A stretch of 24,168 bases of DNA from AG-12 sp027339635 (GTDB lineage: Bacteria > Chloroflexota > Dormibacteria > Aeolococcales > Bog-877), in NCBI GenBank assembly GCA_027339635.1, contig DAHWNZ010000044.1, positions 1 through 24,168 of the forward strand, read 5' to 3'. This document shows, piece by piece, positions 1 to 7,732 of the stretch. The notes under the pieces are model-generated. The model saw only the letters and a program-made list of their open reading frames with translations, ran no database searches and had not been told where the DNA came from. The number at the start of each line of letters is the position of its first letter. Position 1 is the first letter of the stretch. The position numbers were made by a program, and so were the translations under genes.

Positions 1-12
1 GGGAAGTTTGCC

Positions 13-44
13 CCGATCGGACACCCGATCGGTTCAGCGATCGC
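13..44. repeat. Three CGATCG-core palindromes in 12-bp steps
   Basis: CCGATCGG occurs at 13-20 and 25-32, and GCGATCGC at 37-44. All three are self-complementary octamers, and their starts are exactly 12 bp apart. A weaker fourth unit follows (ACCCGACGGTTG at 49-60). The array sits at the window edge, so what lies to its left is unknown. It could be a short array of protein-binding sites or the degenerate end of a coding repeat. No function is claimed. Confidence 0.5.
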
Positions 45-284
45 CTCAACCCGACGGTTGCACCGCCCACGCGGGTCCAGGTGCGCCCAGGTCTTTTGAG
101 CGTTCAGTCCAGGCCCCGGCCGCGAGCGCTCCAGGGGATCCGGTGATGCCCCCGACATCAGGGCAATGCGGAGGTGGCGCGGTGCCTGTTGTCGCAGCTC
201 GCGAGCGCCTGGGGATGAGCAACTTGCTCGAGCAGCCCTGGCACGAGCCGGCTTTGGCGCTGCATCATGACGTATGACGCTGCG

Positions 285-514
285 ATGCGGACTACGCTGA
301 ACCTCCGTAAGACCTTCACCGAGTTGCCTCATCGCTGGCGCGCGAACTCGATCAGGGCCTGAGTCAGGCGGGGAGCTACCTGCTGCGCAGGGCACTCGGC
401 ACCGAGATGGATGGCGAGCAGGTAACCCAAGACGCTTCCACCGGTCCGCCTCTGGTGCGGCTCGGCCGCCTGGTGACCACCGGAATGGTGCGATCCGCGA
501 CCGACGACGAGTGA
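285..514 (+). pseudogene. Possible remnant of a VapB-like antitoxin
   Basis: An ATG at 285 opens with MRTTLNL, which resembles the beginning of ribbon-helix-helix VapB antitoxins. That frame stops at 360-362 after 26 codons. A different frame, open from 311 and containing ELDQGLSQAG, runs to a TGA at 512-514 that overlaps the GTG start of the VapC-like reading frame at 511. Such an overlap is usual between vapB and vapC. The two halves could be one antitoxin gene broken by a frameshift, which would match the frameshift in the neighbouring toxin. Similarity beyond the first seven residues is weak and no full RHH domain can be traced. It could equally be noncoding. Confidence 0.3.
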
Positions 515-803
515 CTCGCCTCCTGGACAGCAACGTCCTGCTTGCGCTTGCGGTCCTTGACCACGTCCATCACCGAGCAGCTAGCCAACGGTGGGTCGCG
601 AGCGACGAGCCCTTGGCAACGCGCCCCATCACCGAGGACCCCATTTGATCCGCCTGCTCGTGCGCGCAGGATCGGACGGCAGCGCCGCGAGGCGAGTCCT
701 CGACCTGCTGACGGGCCATGGGAGCCCCACCTTCCGGCCCGATGACATCGCCTACGGCTCGATCGATCCGAGCCCGGTGGTCGGCCGCGCCCAGGTCACC
801 GAC
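511..803 (+). pseudogene. VapC-like PIN-domain ribonuclease toxin, frameshifted and truncated
   Basis: From the GTG at 511 the frame reads VTRLLDSNVLLALAVLDHVHH and continues to PITEDP. This matches the N-terminal half of VapC PIN toxins: the first catalytic Asp in LLDSNVLLAL, then the ITE segment that carries an acidic residue. A TGA at 646-648 ends this frame after 45 codons. The adjacent frame continues the family pattern from about 645 with LIRLLVRAG and then RRVLDLLTGHG, PDDIAYGSIDP and QVTDS. One base gained or lost near 640-648 explains the break. The homology ends at about 803, where an intact VapC would go on to its last catalytic Asp (usually in ATFDxGL), and the stop codon of the minus-strand amidase lies there. 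The toxin is therefore predicted inactive. VapC proteins are Mg-dependent endoribonucleases that cut tRNA or rRNA. Confidence 0.72.
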
Positions 804-1736
804 TCAGGACAGCACCCCCTCCGGGAGGATCGCCAGGGGCATGCACATGGCCACGTTCCACATCCCCGCGTCAACCACCTCGAGAATGCGAAGCCGCCCC
901 GCGAGGCTGCAGAGAATGTAGGCATCCTCGGGGCCAAGTGAGCACTGGTCGCAGAGCCACTCGATCATGGATCGGGTCGCCAGCCGGCATCCTTCCATCA
1001 GGTCCGGGGCTATTCCCATCGTGCAGTAGGCCGGACCCAACCGTTCATCGTCTGCGCCACTGATGAAGGCCGGCCCGGAGATCCGCTGGGGCTGGAGGGT
1101 GAAGCGTAGGCTCGCCCGCACGGGGGCCTCCAACGCGGTGACGCACACCTCGCCATCCCCCTGCACCGCATGCGGGTCGCCACAGGAGAATAGCCCCTGC
1201 GGGCGCAGAACAGGCAGATAAAGGCGAGATCCCGTGGTGAGGTACCGGTTGTCGATATTGCCGCCCCCGAGATGCGGCGGGAATGGTGACAGCCTCTCGC
1301 CGCTGCGCGGCGGAACTCCCATCGTGCCCAGGAAGGGCCGCAACGGGATCTCAATCTCGGGGGTGAGCTGAGCGGTGTCCCGGCCCCGCAGGTCGAAGGT
1401 CCGCAGGTATCCCGCGGGAAAGTCTTCGGGGAGCAACCCCATGCCGGGCAGAATGGCGCTCCACCCCCAGTCTCCGTGCTCCAGTTCCAATACCTCGACG
1501 CAGAGAGTCTGGCCGACCTCGGCCCCGATGATCGCGATCGGGCCGCTCAGGTTGTACATGGTGTCGAAGTCGAAGCGCACTTCGGAGAAGGTGGCGCCTG
1601 GCCTAACCTGCCCCTCGCCCGCAACCAGCAGGTCGAAGTGCACGACGTCTCCGGACTCCACCTCCAGGATGGGATCGAGGGAGTCGTCCCAGAAGTGGTG
1701 GATCAGGGTCGGATCGATTACGTGCTCACGTGTCAT
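804..1736 (-). CDS. Acetamidase/formamidase family amidohydrolase
   Basis: This 310-residue protein belongs to the FmdA/AmdA family of cytoplasmic enzymes that hydrolyse short-chain amides such as formamide or acetamide to ammonia and the acid. Family landmarks visible are RPFLGTMGV (about 133-141), HLGGGNIDNRYL (155-166), and LFSCGDPHAVQGDGEV (182-197), whose Asp, His and Glu residues fit the metal-binding region. The length fits the family. The ATG at 1736 is preferred over an in-frame TTG at 1760, because GGAG lies upstream and the protein then begins MTREHVIDP, like relatives. It lies 30 bases after the hydrolase gene upstream and is the last gene of a permease-peptidase-amidase operon. 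Its stop lies at the end of the broken vapC. The exact substrate cannot be read from the sequence. Confidence 0.9.
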   Translation of the reverse strand: MTREHVIDPTLIHHFWDDSLDPILEVESGDVVHFDLLVAGEGQVRPGATFSEVRFDFDTMYNLSGPIAIIGAEVGQTLCVEVLELEHGDWGWSAILPGMGLLPEDFPAGYLRTFDLRGRDTAQLTPEIEIPLRPFLGTMGVPPRSGERLSPFPPHLGGGNIDNRYLTTGSRLYLPVLRPQGLFSCGDPHAVQGDGEVCVTALEAPVRASLRFTLQPQRISGPAFISGADDERLGPAYCTMGIAPDLMEGCRLATRSMIEWLCDQCSLGPEDAYILCSLAGRLRILEVVDAGMWNVAMCMPLAILPEGVLS

Positions 1737-1766
1737 TGGTCCCTGGCTCCGGCAGCCCAACCGGTC

Positions 1767-2675
1767 TCAGCTTCCATGTGCCTCTCGGTCATCGAGGCGG
1801 CGAAGGAAGCTGCGCATGCGGCTCAGATAGAGGTCTTTCTCCTCCAGAAAGGCCATGTGCGAGCTGGACTCGAAGATCGCGAGTTCCGCCTCGGGCAGCG
1901 CCCGCACCAGCGCACCCATGTGCTCCGGGCTGGCCTCGTCAAACCTCCCGCAGGTGACCAGGGTCGGGACACCGATCCGGGGCACCTGGTCCAGCAACTC
2001 CCAATCCCTGAGGGCGCCCGTGACCGGGCCGAACTCGCTTGGCCCCCACATCTCCAGATAGGCCTCGCCGCCCAGGCCAGCGAAGGTTTGTTCCACGCAC
2101 GCGGGCCAGGGTCGCAGCCGGCAGAGGTGGCGTCGATAGAATTCCGCCACCGCGCCCTGGTACTCGGGACATGCGTAAAAACCACTCTCCTCGTGGGTCC
2201 TGAGCACCGCCTGGACGGATTCCGGCAGCGCCGCTCTGAGCCGGGCGGCGTCCGCAAGCCACCGGGAAACACTCGGGGGAGCGCTGCTCAGGACCAGGCC
2301 GGCAACCCCCGAGGGCTCGCCAAGCATGTAGCGCATGGCCAGCATCCCACCCCAGGAGTTGCCGAAGATCGCGACGGTGCTGAGGTCCAGGGCGTCACGC
2401 ACCGCCGCCAGCTCACGCACAAACCGCTCCACCGTCCACTCCACCCGTCCGGCTTCAGCCGGCGAGCGACCACAACCCAGCTGGTCGTAGAACACGACCG
2501 GTCTCTCGTCGGCAAGCTCCTCCAACGGCTCCAGGTAGTCATGGGGCATGCCGGGGCCACCGTGGAGGCAGAGCAAGGGAATGCCCGCCCCTCCTCGGTC
2601 GTGGCGCAGGAACCAGACCCGTCCATCAGGCACGTCCACCATCCCTTCGCAGGGGCCGCCTGGGCGAGACTCCAT
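1767..2675 (-). CDS. Proline iminopeptidase-like alpha/beta hydrolase (S33 family)
   Basis: The protein has about 302 residues. Numbered from the GTG at 2678, it has the oxyanion motif HGGPG (39-43), the nucleophile elbow GNSWGG with Ser108, an acid Asp247 in GRFDEASP, and His274 in SSSHMAFLE. This combination is characteristic of proline iminopeptidases and related S33 aminopeptidases, which release N-terminal proline or other residues from small peptides or amides. There is no signal peptide, so it should act in the cytoplasm. A GTG (2676-2678) and an ATG (2673-2675) are both in frame. The upstream permease stops at 2683, so translation is probably coupled. A later ATG before VDVPDGRVWF, preceded by GAAGGG, could be the true start. 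Between an amino acid-type permease and an amidase, a role in peptide or amide use is likely. Confidence 0.9.
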   Translation of the reverse strand: MESRPGGPCEGMVDVPDGRVWFLRHDRGGAGIPLLCLHGGPGMPHDYLEPLEELADERPVVFYDQLGCGRSPAEAGRVEWTVERFVRELAAVRDALDLSTVAIFGNSWGGMLAMRYMLGEPSGVAGLVLSSAPPSVSRWLADAARLRAALPESVQAVLRTHEESGFYACPEYQGAVAEFYRRHLCRLRPWPACVEQTFAGLGGEAYLEMWGPSEFGPVTGALRDWELLDQVPRIGVPTLVTCGRFDEASPEHMGALVRALPEAELAIFESSSHMAFLEEKDLYLSRMRSFLRRLDDREAHGS

Positions 2676-2682
2676 CACGGGA

Positions 2683-4134
2683 TCAGACCTCGGCCGAGAG
2701 CGAGATCGCGCTCAGCTTGCGGCGGCTGCGCCACCACAGTGTCCAGACGATCCCGAGAGCGGTCCAGGCCAGCGAGAACCAGACGATGCTGCTTCCGGTT
2801 GCGAACGGAAGCGAGATCTCGGTGGCGAAGAATCCCTTGTAGAGGATGTACCCGTCGATCCCGATCCCGAGGACTGGGACCAGGCCGTTGGTGAGCCAGT
2901 TGAACTCCGACCGCCGGAACCGGGCGTGATAGAGGATGTTGGCGAAGTTGACGAAGATGTACAGGATCAGGACGAAGAAGACGAAGATCTCGCCCATGTA
3001 GCCGTAGGCGTTGGCGACGCCTCCCTGCCAAAGGGTGACCACGAAGAGCGCCACCGTCCCCACCGCGAGGGTAGCTACCTCGGCGCGCCAGGGGGTCTGG
3101 AAGCGGTGGTGCAGGCCGGCAAAGTACTTCCATACGAATCCCTCTCGAGCGACGGCGTACGTCAGCCGGCTGGCCGCGTACAGGGAGGCGCCGAAGCTGG
3201 CCAGCGCCGCGGTGAACCCGGTGATGGGGACAAGCACCGCCCACCCCCCGATGTACCGCTGCGCGATCGGCAGCACCGGGGTGAGCTGCCCCGCATTCAC
3301 GTAGTGCTCCACGGTCGAGACCGGCACCGAAATTGCGAATCCGTATGAGACCAGGGTCCAGTAGCCACCCGCTATCAGGGTCATCAGGATCGTGGCCAGA
3401 GGGATCAGTCGCCTCGGCGTATGCGACTCCTCGGCCACAGGGGCTATGCCATCGACTCCTGCAATCGACAGGAAGGCGAAGATGGCGGCCAGGCTGAGGC
3501 CGGCGAAGCCGGCTCCAGCCGCGCCGGGGTTGAATGGGGTCGCCGTGACGTGGCCGAGAGCGCCCCCCTTGACCACGATGACCAGAGCAAGCGCGGCCAC
3601 GAACGACGCCTCCACCACCATGAGGACGGCGATCACCGTCGCCGACAGCTTGATGTTGTTGTGCTGGAGGTACCCGATCACCAGGATTGAGATGACGCCG
3701 CCAGCGATTCCAGTCCAGGTGGTCGCGCTCAGGTGAAAGTAGGACAAAAGGGCGTTGAAGAAGGTGCCGAACGCGGCCGGATAGAGCGCCGCGACCACAA
3801 CGTAGGTCGTGATCATCATCCAGCCCAGCCAGAGGCCGACCACGGGATACGTGCTCTCCCAGAGCCAGGTGTAGCCGCTCCCAGCCGAAGGACGGCGGTT
3901 GTTCATCACCGCGAAGCTGACGGCGGTCGGCAGCACGGCGATGGTGATCAGGATGAAGAGAAATGGCATCACCGGCCCACCGGAGTCGGTCTCCATGAAT
4001 CCCATGTTGAGATAGATCACGGGCGCCAGCGAGAAGTAGGCGAGCCCTATGAAGATCAGCCGTCTCAAGTTGAGACTGTTGCGGCGCAGACCCGTAGTGC
4101 CTAGGGCAGCCGAACCAGACGGTGAATCGGACAT
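2683..4134 (-). CDS. APC superfamily amino acid permease
   Basis: This 483-residue integral membrane protein has about twelve hydrophobic segments. The first helix region, FIGLAYFSLAPVIYLNMGF, and the later FAFLSIAGVDGIAPVAEES match the APC fold, where unwound helices 1 and 6 form the substrate site. After the Glu-Glu comes the usual short loop HTPRRLIPLA. It should import amino acids, amines or similar solutes using an ion gradient; the substrate is not recognisable. The start at 4134 is chosen because the Shine-Dalgarno sequence GGAGGGGGA sits five bases upstream of this ATG; another ATG at 4152 lacks such a site. It is the first gene of the operon with the peptidase and amidase downstream (2683 to 2675 is a gap of 7 bases). 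Confidence 0.93.
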   Translation of the reverse strand: MSDSPSGSAALGTTGLRRNSLNLRRLIFIGLAYFSLAPVIYLNMGFMETDSGGPVMPFLFILITIAVLPTAVSFAVMNNRRPSAGSGYTWLWESTYPVVGLWLGWMMITTYVVVAALYPAAFGTFFNALLSYFHLSATTWTGIAGGVISILVIGYLQHNNIKLSATVIAVLMVVEASFVAALALVIVVKGGALGHVTATPFNPGAAGAGFAGLSLAAIFAFLSIAGVDGIAPVAEESHTPRRLIPLATILMTLIAGGYWTLVSYGFAISVPVSTVEHYVNAGQLTPVLPIAQRYIGGWAVLVPITGFTAALASFGASLYAASRLTYAVAREGFVWKYFAGLHHRFQTPWRAEVATLAVGTVALFVVTLWQGGVANAYGYMGEIFVFFVLILYIFVNFANILYHARFRRSEFNWLTNGLVPVLGIGIDGYILYKGFFATEISLPFATGSSIVWFSLAWTALGIVWTLWWRSRRKLSAISLSAEV

Positions 4135-4137
4135 TGT

Positions 4138-4240
4138 TCCCCCTCCGCCCATGGACCTTCAAAAGCAGATGCCGTGGGCCCCACTCCCGGGGTCCGGCAA
4201 ATTTGGCTGAAAGGCTAAGGAGACCAGGCGCAAATGTCAA
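4138..4240 (-). promoter_or_regulatory. Promoter, leader hairpin and ribosome site of the permease-peptidase-amidase operon
   Basis: On the minus strand TTGACA (4235-4240) is a perfect -35 box, 17 bases from a weaker -10, TAGCCT (4212-4217). The leader has a hairpin at 4176-4195 with arms GGACCCC and GGGGCCC, which have one A-C mismatch and the loop GGGAGT. The ribosome site GGAGGGGGA (about 4138-4146) follows. The C-run of the hairpin is also complementary to the G-run of the ribosome site, so an alternative pairing could hide it. The promoter follows textbook consensus; the switch is inference. Confidence 0.55.
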
Positions 4241-4681
4241 GTGAAATTGCCCCAGCACCCGCCGGTTGTCACCCCCGTCGCGCGGCCGCGCCTGACAATG
4301 CGAGCCTCGCCGCCCGCCAGCTCGAATCACTCGTCAGCCGGCGATCCAGGACCCAGCGCCACCGTCCCAAAACTCCTGTAGCCGCAGAGTGGCTAGCATC
4401 GCGTTTCCTTTAGTGGAACGCAACCCTCCGCCGTCTGACGCTTCCTGCACCACTGGGATGAGTGGAAGAGGCGATCTTGACCGCTGTGTCTTAAGGTCAC
4501 GACGCTGATACCGTGGACTCGATCACCGGCGCCTTGGTGGGCTCGCTGCCTGGTGGGACGGGATGCCCCGGTGATTGGCTGCGCCGGTTAGAGTCTTCCG
4601 ACCGCCGCCGCACCCTCGGGGACTGTGTCCTCAGCCTGACGACCCCTCGGCTTGGCGGTGGGCACCGCAGGGACCCCAGGA
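4241..4681. other. Intergenic region between divergent permease operon and ADP-ribosylglycohydrolase
   Basis: No gene is supported here. Short open frames on both strands have no recognisable motifs or ribosome sites. The only structure noted is an imperfect inverted repeat at about 4408-4425: GCGTTTCC, loop TTTAGT, then GGAACGC, with one bulged T. It could be an operator or a small hairpin. A TTGACC at 4477-4482 has no -10 at normal spacing. The promoter of the rightward gene was not identified. Confidence 0.5.
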
Positions 4682-5794
4682 ATGATCTCGATGGGTTGTG
4701 GGTACTCTGACTCAATGCTATCCATCGACGGCACCTCTCCCTCGCCCTCTCGGGCGAGCAGGGTCCGAGCCTGCCTGCTCGGGGGCGCAATCGGCGACGC
4801 CCTCGGGGCACCGGTCGAGTTTGCGTCACTGTCTGAAATTCGCCGGCGACATGGGCCCGCGGGGGTCATCGGCTTTGCTCGGGGCGAAGTCGGCCGGTTC
4901 ACGGACGATACCCAAATGACCCTCTTCACCGCCGAAGGGCTCATTTGCGCCGCCATTCCTGGTGCCGGTCGGGATAAACCGGAGGTATCAGTGGCGGTCT
5001 GGCACGCCTATCAGCGCTGGCTTGACACCCAGGGATACTCGGTCTCCCGGGAGGAGTCGTCGCCAGGTCGCGCCAGCGGCTGGCTCATGAGAGAGCCGTC
5101 ACTCCGCCACCGTCGCGCACCCGGGGCAACCTGCATCTCCGCGCTCTCCGCGGGACGACCCGGTTCCATCCACTCCCCGGTCAACGACAGCAAGGGGTGC
5201 GGAGGCGTGATGCGGGTGGCGCCCATCGGCCTGGTGGCTGAAGACGCGTTCGACCTGGGGTGTGCCGCGGCTGCGCTGACGCACGGCCATCCCTCGGGCT
5301 ATCTCGCGGCGGGCGCATTTGCTCAGATCGTGGCCGAGGTGTCCAAGGGCCAGTCTCTGACCTTTGCAATCCGCACGGCGCTCGAGCTCCTCGCCCCCAT
5401 GCCAGGGGCTCACGAGACCAAGGAGCGCCTGGACGCGGCGGTCGAACTCGCCAAGACCGGGCCGGAGCCATCGGGAGAGCTCATCGAGAGCCTTGGTGGA
5501 GGATGGGTCGCGGAAGAGGCACTCGCGATCACCGTCTATTGTTGCCTGGTGGCGTCCGATTTCCGCACCGCGGTCCTGCTGGCCGTGAACCACAGCGGTG
5601 ACAGTGACAGCACGGGCGCGATGGTCGGCAACCTGATGGGGGCGGCCGGGGGCTATGACGCGCTCCCCGCAGAGTGGGTCGGCCACACGGAGGCCGTCCC
5701 CATCATCGAGCGGATAGCACAAGACCTCCTCGCCGCCACGAATCCTGGCCACCCACTCACCAGCGAGCGGCTGGCGCAGTACGGGAGCTGGTGA
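4682..5794 (+). CDS. ADP-ribosylglycohydrolase family protein (DraG/ARH fold)
   Basis: The protein has about 370 residues. It has the family hallmarks in order: LLGGAIGDALGAPVEF near the N terminus, GRFTDDTQMTLFTAEGLI with the Thr-Asp-Asp metal ligands, NDSKGCGGVMRVAPIGL, THGHPSGYLAAGAFAQI, and NHSGDSDSTGAMVGNLMGA with the second Asp-x-Asp-Ser/Thr metal site. All expected Mg ligands are present, so an active binuclear hydrolase is likely. Relatives remove ADP-ribose from arginine, serine or guanidine-type targets, or act on free ADP-ribosyl compounds; which applies is unknown. The start is uncertain: ATG 4682 has AGGGA eight bases upstream, ATG 4691 has AGGA, and ATG 4715 would remove the non-conserved lead. 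No ADP-ribosyltransferase partner is visible in this window. Confidence 0.92.
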   Translation: MISMGCGYSDSMLSIDGTSPSPSRASRVRACLLGGAIGDALGAPVEFASLSEIRRRHGPAGVIGFARGEVGRFTDDTQMTLFTAEGLICAAIPGAGRDKPEVSVAVWHAYQRWLDTQGYSVSREESSPGRASGWLMREPSLRHRRAPGATCISALSAGRPGSIHSPVNDSKGCGGVMRVAPIGLVAEDAFDLGCAAAALTHGHPSGYLAAGAFAQIVAEVSKGQSLTFAIRTALELLAPMPGAHETKERLDAAVELAKTGPEPSGELIESLGGGWVAEEALAITVYCCLVASDFRTAVLLAVNHSGDSDSTGAMVGNLMGAAGGYDALPAEWVGHTEAVPIIERIAQDLLAATNPGHPLTSERLAQYGSW

Positions 5795-5865
5795 CGGCCG
5801 CGGCCTGTCCGCCCTCCCAACCCGTCGCGAGACATACTTTGCGGTGCGCCCGCTGCTGATGTGAT

Positions 5866-5883
5866 GACCCCTGACCCGGGGTC
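5866..5883. terminator. Possible terminator hairpin
   Basis: GACCCC (5866-5871) and GGGGTC (5878-5883) form a perfect 6-bp stem with a six-base loop, between the convergent ADP-ribosylglycohydrolase and immunity-like genes. There is no T-run on either side, so it is a weak terminator candidate. Nothing else was recognised in 5795-6088. Confidence 0.3.
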
Positions 5884-6088
5884 GCAGCGTGACCCTCCAA
5901 CTCCTCGGCCCTGCACTCTCTGTCCCGCCGGGAGACGATGGCCCGGCTTCTGGCAACGGACCGGCCAGATTGCCCTCCGACAATGGCCGACCCCACCATC
6001 GACCTGATCGGCCGGGCCAGGCTGCCCCCCTGCTCGTGAAGATCCCCAAGGTTGTGTGGCTGGGATGGCGCTGCGCATGCGGGCCACC

Positions 6089-6694
6089 TCACGCCGACCG
6101 ATGGTGCCTCATTCCCTCTTGAAGGCTGCGGATTGTGGCCCCAAGGTCGGTCGAGGACAGCAGCCCCGGCCCCAGCGGACCGGCCCGGCTCTCCCCGACG
6201 TTCGGCAGCGTTCTCAGGGCAACCCTCACCTCATCAGACATATGCTCCAGCTGCCAGCGAACTTCGGCCGTGGCCACGTCCCGGCGGTTGGGCTCCGACA
6301 GGACGGCTGCCCTCACTGCGTAGGCCGCGGCCCCCAGGGCGTGGGCACCCATGTGGCAGACCCCTACCGCTTGACCGGCGGCCCTGGCAGCCGCCATCGC
6401 CGCGGGATCAATGAGTTCACGGGCGGGCACTCCGCCGTTGAAGCGGCGGCGGATCTCATCGGCCACCGGAAGCTCGCCCCGGGAAAACGCACGGGCTCTG
6501 GCTATGGCGGCGCGAGGGCGGTCATCGCCGGGAACCTTTCCTTCAAATATGGGCAGAACTCGCTCCGCGCAATCCGCGGCCCAGCCTGCCACAAGCCGTC
6601 GCTCCGTCTGACTCAGAGTCTGCGCAGAATTGGCCACGGCAAGAGTTGTACACCGACGACGACCGTCCGTCGGTCTCAAATCTGCTTCGCCCAT
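6089..6694 (-). CDS. Imm-5-like putative immunity protein, stand-alone
   Basis: From the ATG at 6694 the protein has 201 residues. The region from about residue 31, ERRLVAGWAADCAERVLPIFE, then DDRPRAAIARARAF and the Ala-rich AAARAAGQAVGVCHMGAHALGAAAYAVRA, and finally EVRWQLEHM, matches my recollection of a widespread helical family named 'putative immunity protein' (Imm-5-like), often mislabelled exonuclease SbcC. In polymorphic toxin systems such proteins bind and neutralise a toxin; stand-alone copies have no proven role. The frame is open a further 62 codons upstream to 6880, including SGRHARPYHVAFIAAGKCVGVL, so a longer protein cannot be excluded. No clear ribosome site marks either start (GGGGGA lies before an intermediate ATG near 6730). 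No toxin gene is adjacent. It is convergent with the ADP-ribosylglycohydrolase. Confidence 0.75.
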   Translation of the reverse strand: MGEADLRPTDGRRRCTTLAVANSAQTLSQTERRLVAGWAADCAERVLPIFEGKVPGDDRPRAAIARARAFSRGELPVADEIRRRFNGGVPARELIDPAAMAAARAAGQAVGVCHMGAHALGAAAYAVRAAVLSEPNRRDVATAEVRWQLEHMSDEVRVALRTLPNVGESRAGPLGPGLLSSTDLGATIRSLQEGMRHHRSA

Positions 6695-7227
6695 CCATGC
6701 CCGACTTGGAAACGGGCTCATCAGGGGCATTCCCCCGCGCGGGAGGACTCCGACGCACTTCCCAGCAGCGATGAATGCGACGTGGTAGGGGCGGGCGTGG
6801 CGCCCGGATCCGCCTCGAGCCAAGAACGCCCTGACCGGTTCTGAGGGGCGGGAGAGGACCCTCGTGATCCCTCCAGTCACCGAGCCCAGGACCCCTGCGA
6901 CTCCACTCTCTCAAGACCCGCCCTGCGCATCGCGTCGGCATGCCGTCCCGGAGAGTGCAACGACCCAGGTCGACAGTCCCCGAGGGCGCTGAGGCTGGAT
7001 GATCGGCTGGGGACGGTGGCGCCCACAGCGGTGCCGGCCCGGTTCCAAAGGCGCGTGGCGGCCCGAACGCGGGACGGAAGGCGGACCTTGGCGAAGCACC
7101 GGGGCGGGCCAAAGTCGGCCGCTGGCAACTGGCCCGCTCCCACGGTCCTCAGCCGCTCTGCCCGAGCCGCCCCTGACGTATGCATTCCGGGCGGGAGCGA
7201 CCCTGACCCCGCAGAGTGGAGGCCCGC
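6695..7227. other. Region between dps and the immunity-like gene
   Basis: Apart from the possible N-terminal extension of the immunity-like protein (6695-6880, minus strand) no gene is supported. Overlapping short open frames occur in several frames on both strands, as expected in GC-rich DNA, and none shows a known motif or a ribosome site. No promoter for the immunity-like gene was recognised. Confidence 0.45.
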
Positions 7228-7243
7228 CGCGGGTCCCCCCGCG
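7228..7243 (-). terminator. Hairpin directly after dps
   Basis: CGCGGG and CCCGCG form a perfect 6-bp stem with a four-base loop, two bases downstream of the dps stop codon (7246-7248). There is no T-run, so if it stops transcription it does so without the classic U tract. Confidence 0.45.
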
Positions 7244-7245
7244 AT

Positions 7246-7716
7246 TCAGCCGATCTGGGCTTGAAGCATCCAGAGATGCTTCTCAAGAGCCTCCAGTATT
7301 CCGATCACCAGGTCCTGGGTCACGGGATCGATCTCCCCGAGGCGATCGAGACCGCGGCGGGCGTCTTGGACCACCAACCGCATCCTCATGGCGATCTCGC
7401 CAACCACCAGGGCGGTGTCCTGATATCCAAGGGGAAACGGTGGCAGAGAACTGCCTGAGCTGACCGCCCCAGCACTTCCATCCACGGACGCCCCCAGGGT
7501 GACCGCGCGTTCCGCCACAGTGTCCGCCCAGATGCGGGCATCGCTGACTATCTGGTCCAACTGCAGGTGGACGGATTCAAAGTTGGGCCCGATCACATGC
7601 CAGTGTGCCTGTTTGCCCTGGAGCGAAAGATCCGTGAAGTCCGCAAGCAGCGTCTGCATCTGGGCACCGACCTCAGCAGCGACCTCCTTGGGTAGAGCTC
7701 CCTCGATTCCTGACAT
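7246..7716 (-). CDS. dps: Dps family DNA-protection ferritin
   Basis: This 156-residue protein has the usual Dps length. The segment from residue 32, LQGKQAHWHVIGPNFESVH, through LDQIVSDARIWADTVAERAVTLG carries the inter-subunit ferroxidase residues His38, His50, Asp54, Asp65 and Glu69, all in place. Dps dodecamers oxidise ferrous iron with peroxide, store the ferric core, and often coat DNA under stress. The N-terminal tail has few basic residues, so direct DNA binding is doubtful. The ATG at 7716 is preceded by GGAGGG at good spacing. The gene appears monocistronic, with a hairpin right after the stop. Just upstream is an extended -10 promoter overlapped by a perfect TTGGAC/GTCCAA palindrome, consistent with control by an iron- or peroxide-responsive repressor. 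Confidence 0.95.
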   Translation of the reverse strand: MSGIEGALPKEVAAEVGAQMQTLLADFTDLSLQGKQAHWHVIGPNFESVHLQLDQIVSDARIWADTVAERAVTLGASVDGSAGAVSSGSSLPPFPLGYQDTALVVGEIAMRMRLVVQDARRGLDRLGEIDPVTQDLVIGILEALEKHLWMLQAQIG

Positions 7717-7732
7717 GACACCCTCCGCTGAT

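Noticed and set aside
8..277. Open frame of 89 codons at the left end
   Set aside because: No recognisable domain, no ribosome site, and composition typical of noncoding GC-rich DNA.
2675..4330. 551-codon minus-strand open frame antiparallel or parallel to the permease
   Set aside because: It is a shifted frame of the permease gene, with a His/Arg/Gly-rich translation and no hydrophobic segments.
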